A stretch of DNA of 64,000 nt from Congeria kusceri. Lineage: Eukaryota; Mollusca; Bivalvia; Myida; Dreissenidae. Made by a program: the position numbers and the translations under genes. Under the pieces are notes generated by a model. The model searched no databases and had not been told where the DNA came from. It saw only the letters and a program-made list of their open reading frames with translations. How positions within the stretch are numbered: position 1 is the stretch's first letter; the number at the start of each line of letters is the position of its first letter. Of the stretch, positions 47,744-60,659 are shown one piece after another. The stretch covers positions 76,607,578-76,671,577 of the forward strand of contig CM051029.1 of NCBI GenBank assembly GCA_027627225.1. Reading direction: 5' to 3'.

Positions 47744-50700
47744 ATAGAAAATGGAATAGTTTTTTACTTTAATAACAGAAACAGCATATGAAACATTTAA
47801 TACTACTGACTTGTTTAAAGACTATTAATTAATGGAATATTGAAATATAACACAAAACTTTTCAACAGTTGAGTTTACAGAAATTTAGCATAATAACAAA
47901 ACATAAATACACATAGTTTTATGTAAGAGTACATGTATGCAATACAAAAAGGTGTAAGTTTTATGTAATATTACATGTATGTAATACAAAACAGTGTAGA
48001 TTATATACAAGTATTGTCAATATGAGGCACTTCGTCAATATTATAATACAGTAACTGCAAAGGCACTTTCTGAGATCAAAGTTCATAAATTCGCACGAGC
48101 ATTTTTTCAAAGATGACCCCATTCAATTTCGCCAGAATCTTAGTTTGTTGTTACTTTTTCACATTGTATGAATGTGTGTGTCGGGTGGCACTGCTTTGCT
48201 AGCATTGTATGTTACGTTCAAATCAACCTGCAGTGATTATGATTAGTCCTTTCAAGGCTCCTTGCCATCTTTAACTGCTACACCAGTAAGGAAGAAAGTA
48301 TTGCTTGCCAGATGTCATTCAATCCTGTGGAATTGTTCACTATGGACTTTATTAATATCACAGGGCAAATGTTAGCTATTTGGTCTTTCATTAACTCAAA
48401 GTGAGTAACTTTCTGTGCAGCCGTGCGGCGACTAGTCTGTGGAACATCCTCTCAATTGTCGGTGAAACCATGCATTGGGTTTGTGCTAACCTTATTGTCC
48501 ATCTAACCCCTTGACTATGAAAAGTTGTGTTCAAGGAGAGTGTACTGTAGCCTTTTTGTAGGTTTTGAAGCCATGACTCAAACGATGTCATACAGTACTT
48601 TAATTCTGAGTGATACGCCACTGCTTAGAGGCTCGTTGAGTAGCCATTGAGATACTGATTGATTGGGTGGCTTATTTATCAAAGAAAGATGCAAAGATTA
48701 AACACTAAAAGAGCTACTTGACAAGAACCGTCTCGTCGTTCTCAGTCTGAGAAAAGTTCCTTTCCGAACATTTATGGTATTATTGCAGTTTATTCTGATT
48801 TTCGAGTCTTGAATATGCGTGGTTGATTGGTTAATGCCACTGCCACACACCAGTAACGTAGGAAAGCTCCGACGAACTAAAATGTGTTTTATTGACAAAA
48901 CTTTACCGTGGCAATGATGGAACAAAGGACGACAACTATTGTAAACAAAGGGTTAAACAACACCAATACTATTTGCACTATCTTTTGTCCACTAAAATGT
49001 CATATAAAATATCCGGAAAAGCAAGAAAAAGCCCAATCTTGGTGGTAGCAAAAGTAAATATCAATGATCAGAGTGACTTGATGCTCGTTCTTTAGCGCTT
49101 TTAACTGTTATCAAAATGTTTTTTTCCGGCTGACGGAGCTCAAAACCTACGCGCACACGGACGCATAACAAAGTAATTAAACAGAATGGCCTTATTCCCT
49201 TGTTGAATTTGCCATAAGTATTCCATTCCTGTTACCAATGCGTCTGCTATATTGTTTGGATGTTGCACCTACTCATTTATTACTAGTGTAGTGGGAATTT
49301 ATCATAAATTAGCCGATTTTTCACAACATTTGATTGGATATTCAGGAAGGCCAAAAGTTCTGTTAAAAAGCAATGCCAAAGAATGCAACCCAAAAATGGA
49401 CTTAGATTGTCTATTTTCATTTAATCTTGACCAAACATGCACGACTTATGTATGACCATAAGATCTCTATTAAATTAAAACTAATTTATTGCCCAGATTG
49501 ATTTACAGACACCAAAGTTTCTGCCCCTTGTTTGTGAAAAAATGCAAAAAAGGTCTTTGTTCAAATAAAGTCTTCATTTATCTCTATTGATGGCAACAAA
49601 TAGCAAATAAGTAACGGGTGAACCTGTTTTGGTATTTGAGCAGTTAACCAGCTGGATACCCTTTATAAGACCTTAGAATGCAAATAAACCCTGTACGATG
49701 GTCTTTGTTTGATTGACTAGTGCTAATCGATGACATATACATAATGCTGACAGGTGCCCCTATAGCTGTCTCACACGACTGTTTTAATTATTGTTCTGTA
49801 AAAATAAGCACAAAACACCACCTATGGAACTAAGCTGGATGCTTGAAATGTGACTGCAGAAATTGGATGTACCTTCATGTAATGTGAGTGTGATTTTACA
49901 TTGTAAACATTGCCAATTGCTTTTTGGCAGCATGTTTAAAGAATGACAAAATGTCTGACGATGCAGACGTTATAATTTTGAAAGAAAGGGAACTTATTAC
50001 TACTGTATCTAATTTAATATTAATTGCACACTCGTCTGTTGCTTTGATGGCGCTTTTGAGACATTCGTTTGGTGTTGATCTTGGTTTCAACTAATTTGAC
50101 TGTAAATGCACCTGTATTGCGACTGTCGAAGGTTTAGTTGTGTCTACCAATTCTACTTTTGATTTCATGAACATCAGCCAACTCAGCACCACCAGACCTC
50201 CTCAGCACCACCGGACCTCCTCATTTCAAGAAATGCCCAGAAAACTAACCAAAATTACAAATTATTGCGAAACATGTAATACATATGTGAAAACATTTAT
50301 ATTTCTGATCATCGTCAGTTGTGGCACACTTCATAATGAGTTGTAGTAAGAAATCAGACGGGTAAACATGTCAGTGCATAGAGTAACATCGACATATTTC
50401 TTCAATGACTTCAAGTTATAAAAACCCAGCAGCCTTTATTTTTGTACATTATTTAACCAAACTACAAACATGTGATCTTTTATCGTTCCTACTGGTAATA
50501 ACACTGGCCGATTTCTTGAAAAGCACCTTTATCACAAGAAAGTAATAACAGATTGGAAAGTCATACATACGGTTTACAATATGTTTACTTTACCAGACCA
50601 CCTCGGAAGTCATCACCAGACATTTTCTTTGACACCTAGAAATAAGGTGGTCCGGTGTGTGTCATAAGCTGTACATTTAAATGTGTTAGGTCACGAAATT
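47744..50700. other. No gene seen
   Basis: AT-rich DNA. 49420-49580 is a dispersed-repeat fragment ('aacatgcacgacttatgtatgacc'). A small duplication 'agcaccaccagacctcctc' lies at 50184-50222. Frames of 60-76 codons on the minus strand near 48391-48925 have no domain or splice support. Confidence 0.4.
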
Positions 50701-50760
50701 TCCACTTAAGGATATTCTATTTATTTCCTTATGCTTCAACTCACATTGTGCAAAAGCTGT

Positions 50761-51333
50761 CATGTGGTAGGCAGGTTTAGTCAAATCAGTCATGTGGTAG
50801 GCAGGTTTAGTCAAATCAGTCAAGTGGTAGGCAGGTTTAGTCAAATCAGTCATGTGGTAGGCAGGTTTAGTCAAATCAGTCATGTGGTAGGCAGGTTTAG
50901 TCAAATCAGTCATGTGGTAGACAGGTTTAGTCAAATCATTCATGTGGTAGGCAAGTTTAGTCAAATCAGTCATGTGGTAGGCAGGTTTAGTCAAAAGCAG
51001 TCATGTGGTAGGCAGGTTTAGTCAAAAGCTGTCATGTGGTAGGCAGGTTTAGTCAAATCAGTCATGTGGTAGGCAGGTTTAGTCAAAAGCAGTCATGTGG
51101 TAGGCAGGTTTAGCCAAAAGCAGTCGTGGTAGGCAGGTTTAGTCAAAAGCTGTCATGTGGTAGGCAGGTTTAGTCAAAAGCAGTCATGTGGTAGGCAGGT
51201 TTAGTCAAAAGCTGTCATGTGGTAGGCAGGTTTAGTCAAAAGCTGTCATGTGGTAGGCAGGTTTAGTCAAAAGCTGTCATGTGGTAGGCAGGTTTAGTCA
51301 AAAGCTGTCATGTGGTAGGCAGGTTTAGTCAAA
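50761..51333 (+). repeat. 30/31-bp minisatellite, 19 copies, two unit classes
   Basis: The unit begins CATGTGGTAGGCAGGTTTAG. The first seven copies end TCAAATCAGT (30 bp). Later copies mostly end TCAAAAGCAGT or TCAAAAGCTGT (31 bp), with one 30-bp unit at 51033 and one 29-bp unit at 51125. Because 30 is a multiple of three, both strands are open across the first part (minus: MTDLTKPAYH repeats; plus: VVGRFSQISH repeats). The 31-bp units break all frames, so coding is unlikely. The class switch gives the array a direction of growth. Confidence 0.95.
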
Positions 51334-51951
51334 CAATGCTTGGTATGGAATGTAGCAAAATGAATTGTTAAGATTGCATGTGTAGATCTCTATCATATGA
51401 AGCTTACCAATAAACACGTTGACTTCCTTGATTGGGTGTTTGTTCACTCATTATCAGTGTAACGATATCTTCCCTGTAGGGCGTTTGTTAAGATATTATC
51501 GATGTAACGTCACATTCAACATTCTGTAAGATGCTAAACAATACATAGTTAAATTCCTTGTCATTGTCAATTGACTGATAAGTAAACGAGATAACAAAAA
51601 TATGTTTCCGAACGATGTTCAGTGTCTGTGGTCATTGTTAACAAAGAATGTAGATTGAACGCCCAAAATGCATGTACATATTTAAAACTGATTAATGTGT
51701 AGAGTTGGTAGTTTTGTAAACAATAATGCACACATCCCAGAGTTCTGGGAATTTTGACTATTGCAGACAAGGGCCACCTAGGCCTGAAAGGGTACCAAAT
51801 AGTCCACTGAGATTTAATGACACCATGCTATATTAATTCCAAACAATGACATTGCATGTGTTCATTTGAATATATTTTGGCTGTTTGCAGTTAACGCGCA
51901 GGAATATGATGTTGCAACATTTGTGCTATGCTACACACAGTTGTTTGATAT

Positions 51952-52110
51952 GTATATTTATGCCCCGGGCATCTTGATATAGTGATTGTCCTGTTAGTCC
52001 CTCCTTCCGTCCGTCCGTCCGTGACAAGGTTAAGTGGATTTTACCATTTCGTCTTGCACCAACACCACTAACTTCAGCACTTGGATATTTACACAGTTGT
52101 TGCTTATGAC
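51952..52110 (+). mobile_element. 5' end fragment of a bivalve element (GCCCCGGGC, TCCGTCCGTCC)
   Basis: 'tatttatgccccgggcatcttgatatagtg' followed by CCTTCCGTCCGTCCGTCCG is a terminal signature I associate with bivalve tandem-core elements. The rest of the element is not recognisable. Confidence 0.45.
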
Positions 52111-52266
52111 CATTCACAATTCACCCATATCACCCAATCATACTTTGATTTTGACCGAATTTAATATAATTCAAATGGACTGTCCAGCACTAACCTAGGG
52201 CATGTGTGTTTATCGAACAGCGTGTCTTGTTTCAGCTGTATTTTGTAAAACAATGCATAATTGATT

Positions 52267-53273
52267 AAGGTTTTTAGCTCACCTGAGCATGGAGTTCTCC
52301 ATGAGCTATTGGTATAGGGGACCTCTCCTGCATCGACCGTCGTCCTTATGTGCTCAACAATTGGACCATTATTGCGATAAAGACTACATTTTTAAGCTCA
52401 ACTTTTCGAAGAAAAAAGTCGAACTATTGTTGTCACCCTCTTGTCTGCATTTGTGTTTTTAAGTTTTTTGGGTAAGTTTTTCAGTTAAGTTTTTTGTCCA
52501 TTTCTCAAAAACTATCAAAGGTATCTATTTCAAACTTCCAATACTTATTCACGATCAAAAGGGAATGACGATACAACAAGGCAGGTACCCCTGTGATTTG
52601 TATTTCCAGAATTATCTGCCCTCGTTTGAACTTGAAACTTAGCATATTTTGACATTTGTTTGGTAAATGGTACAGTTTTTCAATAACTATTAAAGATATT
52701 AAATTGAAACTAAAGATACTTGTTTATAGTGCTGACCCCATTCTGCAGACAAGAGGAGGTAACTCTTTCAAGGAATTTGTTGGAGTTATTACCCTTTTTC
52801 AACTTACAATTTTCCTTCTAGGTCGAATTTCTCAATACCTACATGAGGTATTGACTTGAAACTCAAAGTACTTGATCCCAGTGATGAACTTATTCTGTAG
52901 ACAAGAGGAGATGACTCTATTAAGGATTTTTCTTGAGTTATTGCCTTTTTTTAACTTAGAATGTTTGCTTTAGGTCAAATTTCACAATATCTTTAACAGG
53001 TATTGTTTTGAAACTCAAAATACTTGATCACAGTTATGAAACCATTCTGTAGACAAGATTAAGTAACTATATCAAGGATTTTGATGGAGTTATTGCCCTT
53101 TTTCAACTTAGAATTTTAACTTAAGGTCAAATTCCTCAGTATCTATAAGAGGTATTGACTTGAAATTCAACATATATCATGACAGTTTTGAACCTATTCT
53201 ATAAACAAAAGCCCAGATAAATATTAATACGAGAAAGTCGAGCATCCAGCACCCGTAGGTAGTGCTCTTGTTC
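52267..53273 (+). mobile_element. Tandem-core element(s): GCTCACCTGAGC end and GCTCAACTTTTCG...CTCTTGTT
   Basis: 52267-52345 is a GCTCACCTGAGC-type 5' end cut short. From 52393, AAGCTCAACTTTTCGAAGAA opens a second element whose matching 3' end is AAAGTCGAGCATCCAGCACC then GTAGGTAGTGCTCTTGTT at about 53236-53273. Between them about four 150-160 bp monomers share 'gtagacaagaggag', 'ggagttattgccctttttcaactta' and 'aggtcaaatttctcaatat'. One element seems to have landed in or beside the other. Confidence 0.65.
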
Positions 53274-53865
53274 AATCTTGACCTAACTTGCACAGTTTGT
53301 GTATGACCATAAAAACTCGGTTGGTATCGATAATGGGCCAAATTGGACCAAAAACCTTAGAGTTATTGCCCCCTTTGCAAGGAAAAATGCAGAAATTACG
53401 CTTTTCCAATAAAAATCTCTTCCTATTTCATCCAAGATTAAAACTATTGTAAGAGTTTAACCTGTTAGATTTACATGTCCTTGAAAACTTATCAAAACCG
53501 AAAGAAATTGACGTAATTTGCACACAGAAACACTCTTTCAGTCAGTCACGACAAATAACTGATGTTTGTCCAGACAAAGTTACTTCCACACTTAACGTCA
53601 TATAGGAACGCAAATGAATAAGTTTGGAAATTTAAGTGTGGTTCCTGTGGATGATACAATGCACTGCCTTCAAAACAAATGTGGTTGAACATTATTTTTC
53701 TAATATATGTACTGGGTGTTACGTAAGCCTCTAATGTATGTTGTATAAAATACGCTCCGTAGAAAAAATGTGTTTCCTATATTATATTTGTTCTGTATAT
53801 GTATTTATGGATGGAAAAAAGAACAATGATATATATAGATGTGTTAATGATTCAAGTCTTTAGCA

Positions 53866-56090
53866 TTAAAAGTGTATGCAAGTTTCATAAAGATATGTAC
53901 TTCTTAAATTCCTTGAAGTGGATGAAAACCCTCGTCCTCAAATTACCATCAGTTTGACAGAGTGAGATAGTAAAGTTGGTAAATATGTGCATTTGGAGTT
54001 GTTTCCCTTAGACTGATTTTGAATTTTTAGCTCGACTTTTCACTGAATAGTCCGATCTAGTCTACTTGCCAGTTCGTTGTCAGTTAAAAAGCATTGCCAG
54101 AGCTTCACATTATAATAGTTTGCATGTATATATTATACAATGTTTCCCTGTGGTAAAGGGGAAGTTATATATATAAAACTTTGCAGTGCAGGGGCGGTGC
54201 TTATAATAAGAATCTATGCATGTAAAATTAATAATATGTGTAATTAATAATATGTGTATAAGAACTCATTGATGTGTATAAAACGCGATAATGAAAAATA
54301 TAATACTAGGATTGTAAATAAAACTTCTCTAAATATAGCTATAAATTAAGATATTAATATCAAATACAGGAATTACCCCTATAGATTATGACATCAATGC
54401 AAAAACAAGGCTGTGTGTTTACTTCTATAGAAGATTTGCATACAGAGCATGAATGCAGAAATAGATAGAAAAGGAGCAAATACAACAAAATGTTTCAATT
54501 CTGTTCAGCCAATCAGCTTAAGCTACTATCAAAAGTAAGGCTTCGAGAGAAATTGCACAATGGAAACAGACCGTTTCTGTTTTAATAATGAACATTATGA
54601 CAAATAGATTTAAACAAATACGAATTAAAGAATAATTATTTCTTTATATTTATTTTATGAACATTAACATACTGAATATATACCGGATATTTATGCACTT
54701 AATAAATGTGGTATTAATTATTGTTTCTTTACTTTTATTTTTTTGTATGTCTTTATATATAGGAAGAGAGAGAAAGTGGGAGAAATCACAGAATTGGTAT
54801 AAGAATGGAATGATGGAAGCACATAGTGTACTTTATGTATCATCATTTGTTTCTAAACCTGTTATGCAGTGTGTGCTTTCAACCTGAGAGTTTTAATGGG
54901 CAAGTAATAATACTTGAAAATAACAATATAGGGTGACATTGTTTTAAGTTATTAGATTAAGTTTTAACATGAGATGTTTAAATAACTTGCATCTGCAATT
55001 GTGATCTGGTTGTTTTGTAATATTTTACTTTATTATATACATATAGATAATCTGACTCAAATACTGGTATATTTTCGGTATAAAATACAATAGGCTAGAT
55101 AGAATTTCCATATTCCACACTGTAAAATAAAATTCTGTATTAAATGGCTGGAAAACATACAACTTTTGCATTTGTTGAGTATCTATTTCTGTAACATTAC
55201 GAGCGACATTGGGAAACAATCTATTTATAGACATGACGCCGCCATTACATGATGTTGAATCGAGTCGAATGATGTCCTTGATGTATATGACATGTATATA
55301 TTCGCGGTTTTTAACTGTTTTGTTATTGTTTTGTTTGTTTCATAGCATATTTGTGGTGGATTTTTGTAACATAAGGAGACATGGGCTTGTGGAATACAGC
55401 GTCACACAATCAACTTGAGCGATACAAGCCACCTTAACACCAAAGTCATTCCCCTATTTTTTGGTATATAAATCTTATTGTTGGGTGTTATAAATACATG
55501 CTTTGAACTAATGCTGAACTCTTGTGAACAGGGAATATAACTTTTTGCTCTAACAAGAGACCCTGTTTTAAAACTTAAAATTGTTGGGTTATATAGTGAC
55601 ATGTAGCCTACCCCATGGTGACAGTTTACGAAAATTGTTACAAGGCATGTGCTAACATTCATATAAACAAAGAAGGAAATCAAGTATGGGTTAATCTGCA
55701 ATAACTTAAGGGCAGCACAAGCTACAACAAAAATAGTCCAGGCAAAAGTGCCGATATATTTTCCCCATGAAATGTTGGGTCAATATGCCATGCTCTGCAA
55801 TCAAATGTGTAGCACTGACATTGAGCTTCCTGCGTTTTTTTTCGAATTGAGATGCGTGTTATCAAATCACTTGTGCTACATACTGGTGATTTAATTCCTA
55901 TGCATCAAGACTTCTGCCTGTGGGTTATTCGACAACAAACTAAGAAATAAATTTATTATTTCTTAAACAAAAGGTTAAAGGTCCAATATACTATAAAACT
56001 AAAAACATACATTACATGATTCTGGTTTTAATAAATGACTTACTGTTTAGCGCCTTTAAAAAACACAGATAAAACAATATGAAACTAATA
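53866..56090 (+). repeat. Duplicated block X' (partner of 32655-34680)
   Basis: The left margin 53868-54020 and the right margins 55455-55640 and 55976-56080 match block X in order and orientation. The middle (54020-55450) is unrelated by eye and lacks the talin exon and the 26-bp array. The two margins are about the same distance apart as in block X. Confidence 0.6.
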
Positions 56091-56169
56091 CAAAGATCTG
56101 TCTGGAGTGTACAAATATATACAAGTTAATTAAAACCGGGGAGCACATAAAAAGAAGACTTTGTCTCGT

Positions 56170-57068
56170 TGGTGATTTTAGGTACATTGTCTCATTCATG
56201 CATTGGGTGGGAGAGGGGATTTTAGGTACATTGTCTCATTCATGCATTAGGTGGGGGGGGGGGATTTTAGGTACTTTGTCTCATTCATGCATTAGGTGGG
56301 GGAGGGGATTTTAGGTACTTTGTCTCATTCATGCATTAGGTGGGGCAGGGGATTTTAGGTACTTTGTCTCGTTCATGCATTAGGTGGGGGAGGGGATTTT
56401 AGGTACATTGTCTCGTTCATGCATTAGATGTGGGAGGGGATTTTAGGTACATTGTCTCGTTTGTGCATTAGGTGGGGAGGGGATTTTAGGTACTTTGTCT
56501 CGTTCGTGCATTAGGTGGGGAGGGGATTTTAGGTACACTGTCTCATTCATGCATTAGGTGGGGAGGGGATTTTAGGTACTTTGTCTCATTCATGCATTAG
56601 GTGGGGGAGGGGATTTTAGGTACATTGTCTCGTTCGTGCATTAGGTGGGGGAGGGGATTTTAGGTACATTGTCTCGTTCGTGCATTAGGTGGGGGAGGGG
56701 ATTTGGGCTGGCAGTGGAAGAATGGGTTTTTAACCAAATTTTGATTGTTAGATTGGGGTATGTTGTTTTGGGCATGCAGGCGTAGTGGCGGCGTCAACTT
56801 TTTAATTCATGCATTAGGTGGGGAGGGGATTTTAGGTACTTTGTCTCATTCATGCATTAGGTGGGGGAGGGGATTTTAGGTACATTGTCTCGTTCATGCA
56901 TTAGGTGGGGGAGGGGATTTTAGGTACATTGTCTCGTTCATGCATTAGGTGGGGGAGGGGACTTTGGGCTGGCAGTGGTGGAATGGGTTTTAACCAAATT
57001 TTGATTGTTAGATTGGGGTATGTCGTTTTGGGCATGCAGGCGTAGTGGCGGCGTCAACTTTTGAATTC
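56170..57068 (+). repeat. 44-bp minisatellite with higher-order structure
   Basis: The unit TTTTAGGTACATTGTCTCAT, then TCATGCATTAGGTGGGGGAGGGGA, recurs about 12 times from 56174 to 56700 and about 3.5 times from 56803 to 56960. Units vary at ACATTG/ACTTTG and at CATTCATG/CGTTCGTG. Each block is followed by the same 100-base non-repeat segment (56703-56802 and 56961-57066) containing GGGCTGGCAGTGG and GCAGGCGTAGTGGCGGCGTC. The G-rich AGGTGGGGGAGGGG part could form G-quadruplexes. Confidence 0.9.
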
Positions 57069-57103
57069 CGCTGTCTAACTTGACAACAAATTGAGCTATT
57101 AAA

Positions 57104-57446
57104 ATGAAACTTCATACATAGATACCTTATATTGAGACCTCACTTGGAAATGCATCTGGAGTGGGTGGGGTCAAGGTCAAGGTCACCATTACTAAAAGTA
57201 GAAAAACTGTTTCCGCTCAATAACATAACTTGGGATTATTAAATGGGTGGGTTCCAGGTCAAGGTCACCATTCTTATAAATAGAAATGTGGTTTCCACTC
57301 TGTAACTCGAGTACAAATTGAGCTATTGTATCGAAATTTCATATGTAGATACCTTATATTGAGATCTCGCTTAGGATTGCATATGGGATGGGTGGGGTTA
57401 AGGTCACTGTTACTAAAAATAGAAAAATGGTTTTTGCTCAACAGCT
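57104..57446 (+). repeat. Diverged monomers of the second 46-kb array
   Basis: Two to three monomers with 'ccttatattgagacctc', GGGTGGGGTCAAGGTCA and 'tagaaaaatggtttttgctcaa' match 46250-46960. They directly adjoin the 44-bp array and the inverted-repeat element that follows. Confidence 0.75.
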
Positions 57447-57456
57447 CTAGACTGAA

Positions 57457-58117
57457 TAAGGCCCTGTGACACTTTGGAGAATTTGAGCTACGAGTTCTGG
57501 TGAGTTCTAACTCGCCACAACTCGTCTACTGTCGTGCAGATGTTGTACTCATGTCCTTCTTTGTTGCGTGATGTCTACTAATCTCTTCTTATGTCGCCAG
57601 AACTAGCCAAGTAGCAGCCAGAATTTTAAACTGTTTAAAATTCTCGCCGCTTCTCAGCAACTTTGTATTTTCGTACAGTTGAAGGAATCTCGCGCACTCT
57701 CAAACACACTTGAACACATTCCGTAGACATATTATCATTCCTGACATAACACGAGTTTGCTGCAAGTTTTGGAGACTTAACTAGAACATCTACTCTTCTG
57801 TTTCTCCTAAATTGTCATCAGAAACTTGTACTCATGTCCTCACAAGTCATACAGACTCGTCCACACTCGTACATTCTCGAAGACAAGTCTTTGATTGTTG
57901 AAAAGATATGGTACGCATATCTCGGCTGAACTCGTGATAAAATGTGAGTATCATACTTGTGTCGTGTCAACGTCGTGTCAAGGTTGAAGAGAACTCGAAC
58001 AAATGTCGTCTTGAAACAACGCCGCTACCAACTCAATTCACTTTATTGCGAGTTATGACTCGCTAGAACTCGTACAGAAATCGAAGCTCAAATTTGCCAC
58101 AGTATGACAGGCCCTTA
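57457..58117. mobile_element. 661-bp inverted-repeat element rich in ACTCGT
   Basis: The left end TAAGGCCCTGTGACACTTTG continues into AATTTGAGCTACGAGTTCTGG. The reverse complement of the right end gives TAAGGGCCTGTCATACTGTG and AATTTGAGCTTCGATTTCTG. The imperfect TIR spans about 43 bases. The inside repeats the word ACTCGT or its complement many times ('aactcgtctac', 'cagactcgtcc', 'cactcgtacattctcg'), unlike its surroundings. No transposase is visible. A TAA/TTA edge makes the target duplication ambiguous. Confidence 0.6.
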
Positions 58118-60400
58118 AAGCTCCCTTTGTTTGGGAACACTTCTTTCTAGGACTAAAGGTGTCCTTGCATAATCATAACAAAATTTGAGGAAGTCTTTAC
58201 TTATTACTTTATCACATAATTGACGAAATAACAGCCCCAGGGATAAACTTAGCTGTATATCCACAGTGTGAAAATATACTTGTCGCATGTATGGACTACG
58301 TTTTCTATTCCGTACACGATACAGTCGCAATGTTTACTTTTACACGATACAGTCGCATTGTCTGGTCAGTTATTTGATTATAATTTATATAAATTGTATT
58401 TAAAATACGCAAAAATGTTTTCCGAAACAATCAGATTTAATTTGCAGTCACACATGCGCTTCGTTTCCGAGTTTTTGAAAACGAGCAGCAAGATTATGGT
58501 CATTTATTGTGTATTGACTCGTTTATAGATCATAAATTGTAAGGATCAATACGCAGGTGTATCTTTTTTGACTTTAAAGGTCCCTTTAATTGTAAAAGTT
58601 ACTTTTCAATTATATTTTGTTGTAATAACACAAACGTATACAATAAAACTTATTAACAGCCTAAGTTTTGTTTCTTGTATTTCTAGAATCTTGGGATTAC
58701 TTCTGTAGTACAATTCGTTAATTTTTTATTAAACACTAGTAAAAGTAGTTGTACTACTAGTTTATGATTTTCACATTTTGTACAACATTTGTTTTTTATA
58801 GTTTAGAAGAAAAAATGATGGTATAAAAAGAATACTAGGATTAGGGTTGAATTTAGAGAAGTTTATCTTTTTTGGCTCGAACATTGGAAGCACTCGCCTC
58901 CAAGCCTCGCAAGATAAACTTCTTTATACACTGCAGAACCATTATATCGCGTATACACTGGCATATTTTCACGATCTCATTATAAACAAAGTGAAACTCC
59001 AGTTGCGTAATTAACGTAAACTTATTTAACGCACCTTTTTCATTGTTGTTAACATCCACAACGTGTAATATCCATATGTAAAATATTCCATTTGTATATA
59101 AAACTATAACATTATTCCTGATAATTAATTTCAAATTGTGTATAATACATTCTAAATCCCAATCCTGAATTTTACTGTTCACATGAAGTAAACACAATTT
59201 CTATTTACAATTAAGGTAGAAAGCCCCTAATGGGACTTTTCTCAGACCGTGACTTTCTTATTATCTTTGATCATTAAATCTATTGTGAGACTTAACTGTG
59301 AAATACAAACAAAATCTTACCTCACGTTTTCTTAAAAATGCGATTTTTGTTATAACCCCTCATTTTTCTACTTCAACCTAAAATTTGGATGGGGTACACT
59401 TACAAAAATGACTGACATATTGTCAAAATGTATTTTATTTATTACTGAATAGCTTTAATTTATAAGTTAAAGATGTATCTTATGAAAAAGTATAACAAAC
59501 ATAAGTACTAAAGTTGACCAACAATACTTATGACATTAAATTTGGCTAAGCATATGGTAAGAAACAACAGATTTTATTACAGTAAAAATACGCCTAACAC
59601 CAATTTTTGTATTTTTTTCAACTTTTATTTCATAGTATGTCGAAATCAGTAATACCAAAATATAATATAACCTTATCTGAGAGGAAAAAGTTATAAATTG
59701 ACATAGGTTCACCACACAAATCTCAAGGTAAAAAATTTGGAGTGAAGCAACCCTGTTATAAAAAAAAAAAAATACGAAAAATAAAACAGGTAACAGAGCA
59801 AATATTTTCCTTCTATGTTAAAATATTTTTTTCTCTTCTAATTATATAATGTAATAGCAGTATCGATATTAAATTAATTATTTTTGCATTAATGTTAAAG
59901 GAATAGTGTTTTGCGTAAACATTTTAAATACAAATGTAACTAGCTGTAACTAGCTGAGATTCACATGTCCTTGGTTACCAAATTCAGAAAACTTTTTTTT
60001 TAAGTTTGTATTTCAAAAAATTCAATTGACATTTTCATTACATTGGGTTAGAAAGAGCTTCAAAAACCTGGCAAATCTTTGTGATAACTTCATCAAGACT
60101 CTTCTTGGAGCTTGTGACTATTGGTAAAATGTCACTGTTTTTGGATAAAAAGGTGTCTCTTAGACCATTCTCATCATTTCGTCGATACATCATTTTCATA
60201 GGTTTTTTACAGTGCTAGATTTCGTCAGAATTCCTCAGTGGAACAGGTCCAAGTTTACACAATGAACAGTATTTTAAATTATCCAACAGAGCGACAAACT
60301 CGATCACCCGACGTACCGCTCTCCACCCATCTCGACTGACTATTTTTCCAAGTTTTTGGTGTGAATGAATGTCATTTCACAGCAAGGAGCACGTAACTCC
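58118..60400. other. No gene seen; one inverted repeat
   Basis: AT-rich. AGAAGTTTATCTT (58857-58869) and AAGATAAACTTCT (58911-58923) form a perfect 13-base inverted repeat around a 41-base loop. They lie in a 114-codon minus frame (59197-58853) that shows no domain. The remainder is featureless to me. Confidence 0.45.
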
Positions 60401-60403
60401 TTC

Positions 60404-60659
60404 ACGCAGATATGTTTTTATATACGAATAATTATGTTCAATAATACTAATACTCCTTGGACATTTATTTATAACTATTTTAACTTTAGTGTAATGAAAT
60501 ACACCAGACATATCGTAAAAATGTCATGATTACGCAGATATGTTTTTATATACGAATAATTATGTTCAATAATACTAATACTCCTTGGACATTTATTTAT
60601 AGCTATTTTAACTTTAATATAATGAAATACACCAGACATATCGTAAAAATGTCATGATT
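60404..60659 (+). repeat. 128-bp tandem duplication
   Basis: ACGCAGATATGTTTTTATAT starts at 60404 and again at 60532. The two 128-base copies differ at only a few positions (for example TATAACT/TATAGCT and TTAGTGTAAT/TTAATATAAT). It is a recent local duplication without coding content. Confidence 0.95.

Noticed and set aside
50686..51021. Repeat protein with 10-residue units
   Set aside because: Open on both strands only because the unit is 30 bp; frames collapse when units become 31 bp, and there are no flanking exon signals.
58853..59197. 114-codon minus-strand frame
   Set aside because: Low-complexity hydrophobic composition, no domain, and part is an inverted repeat.
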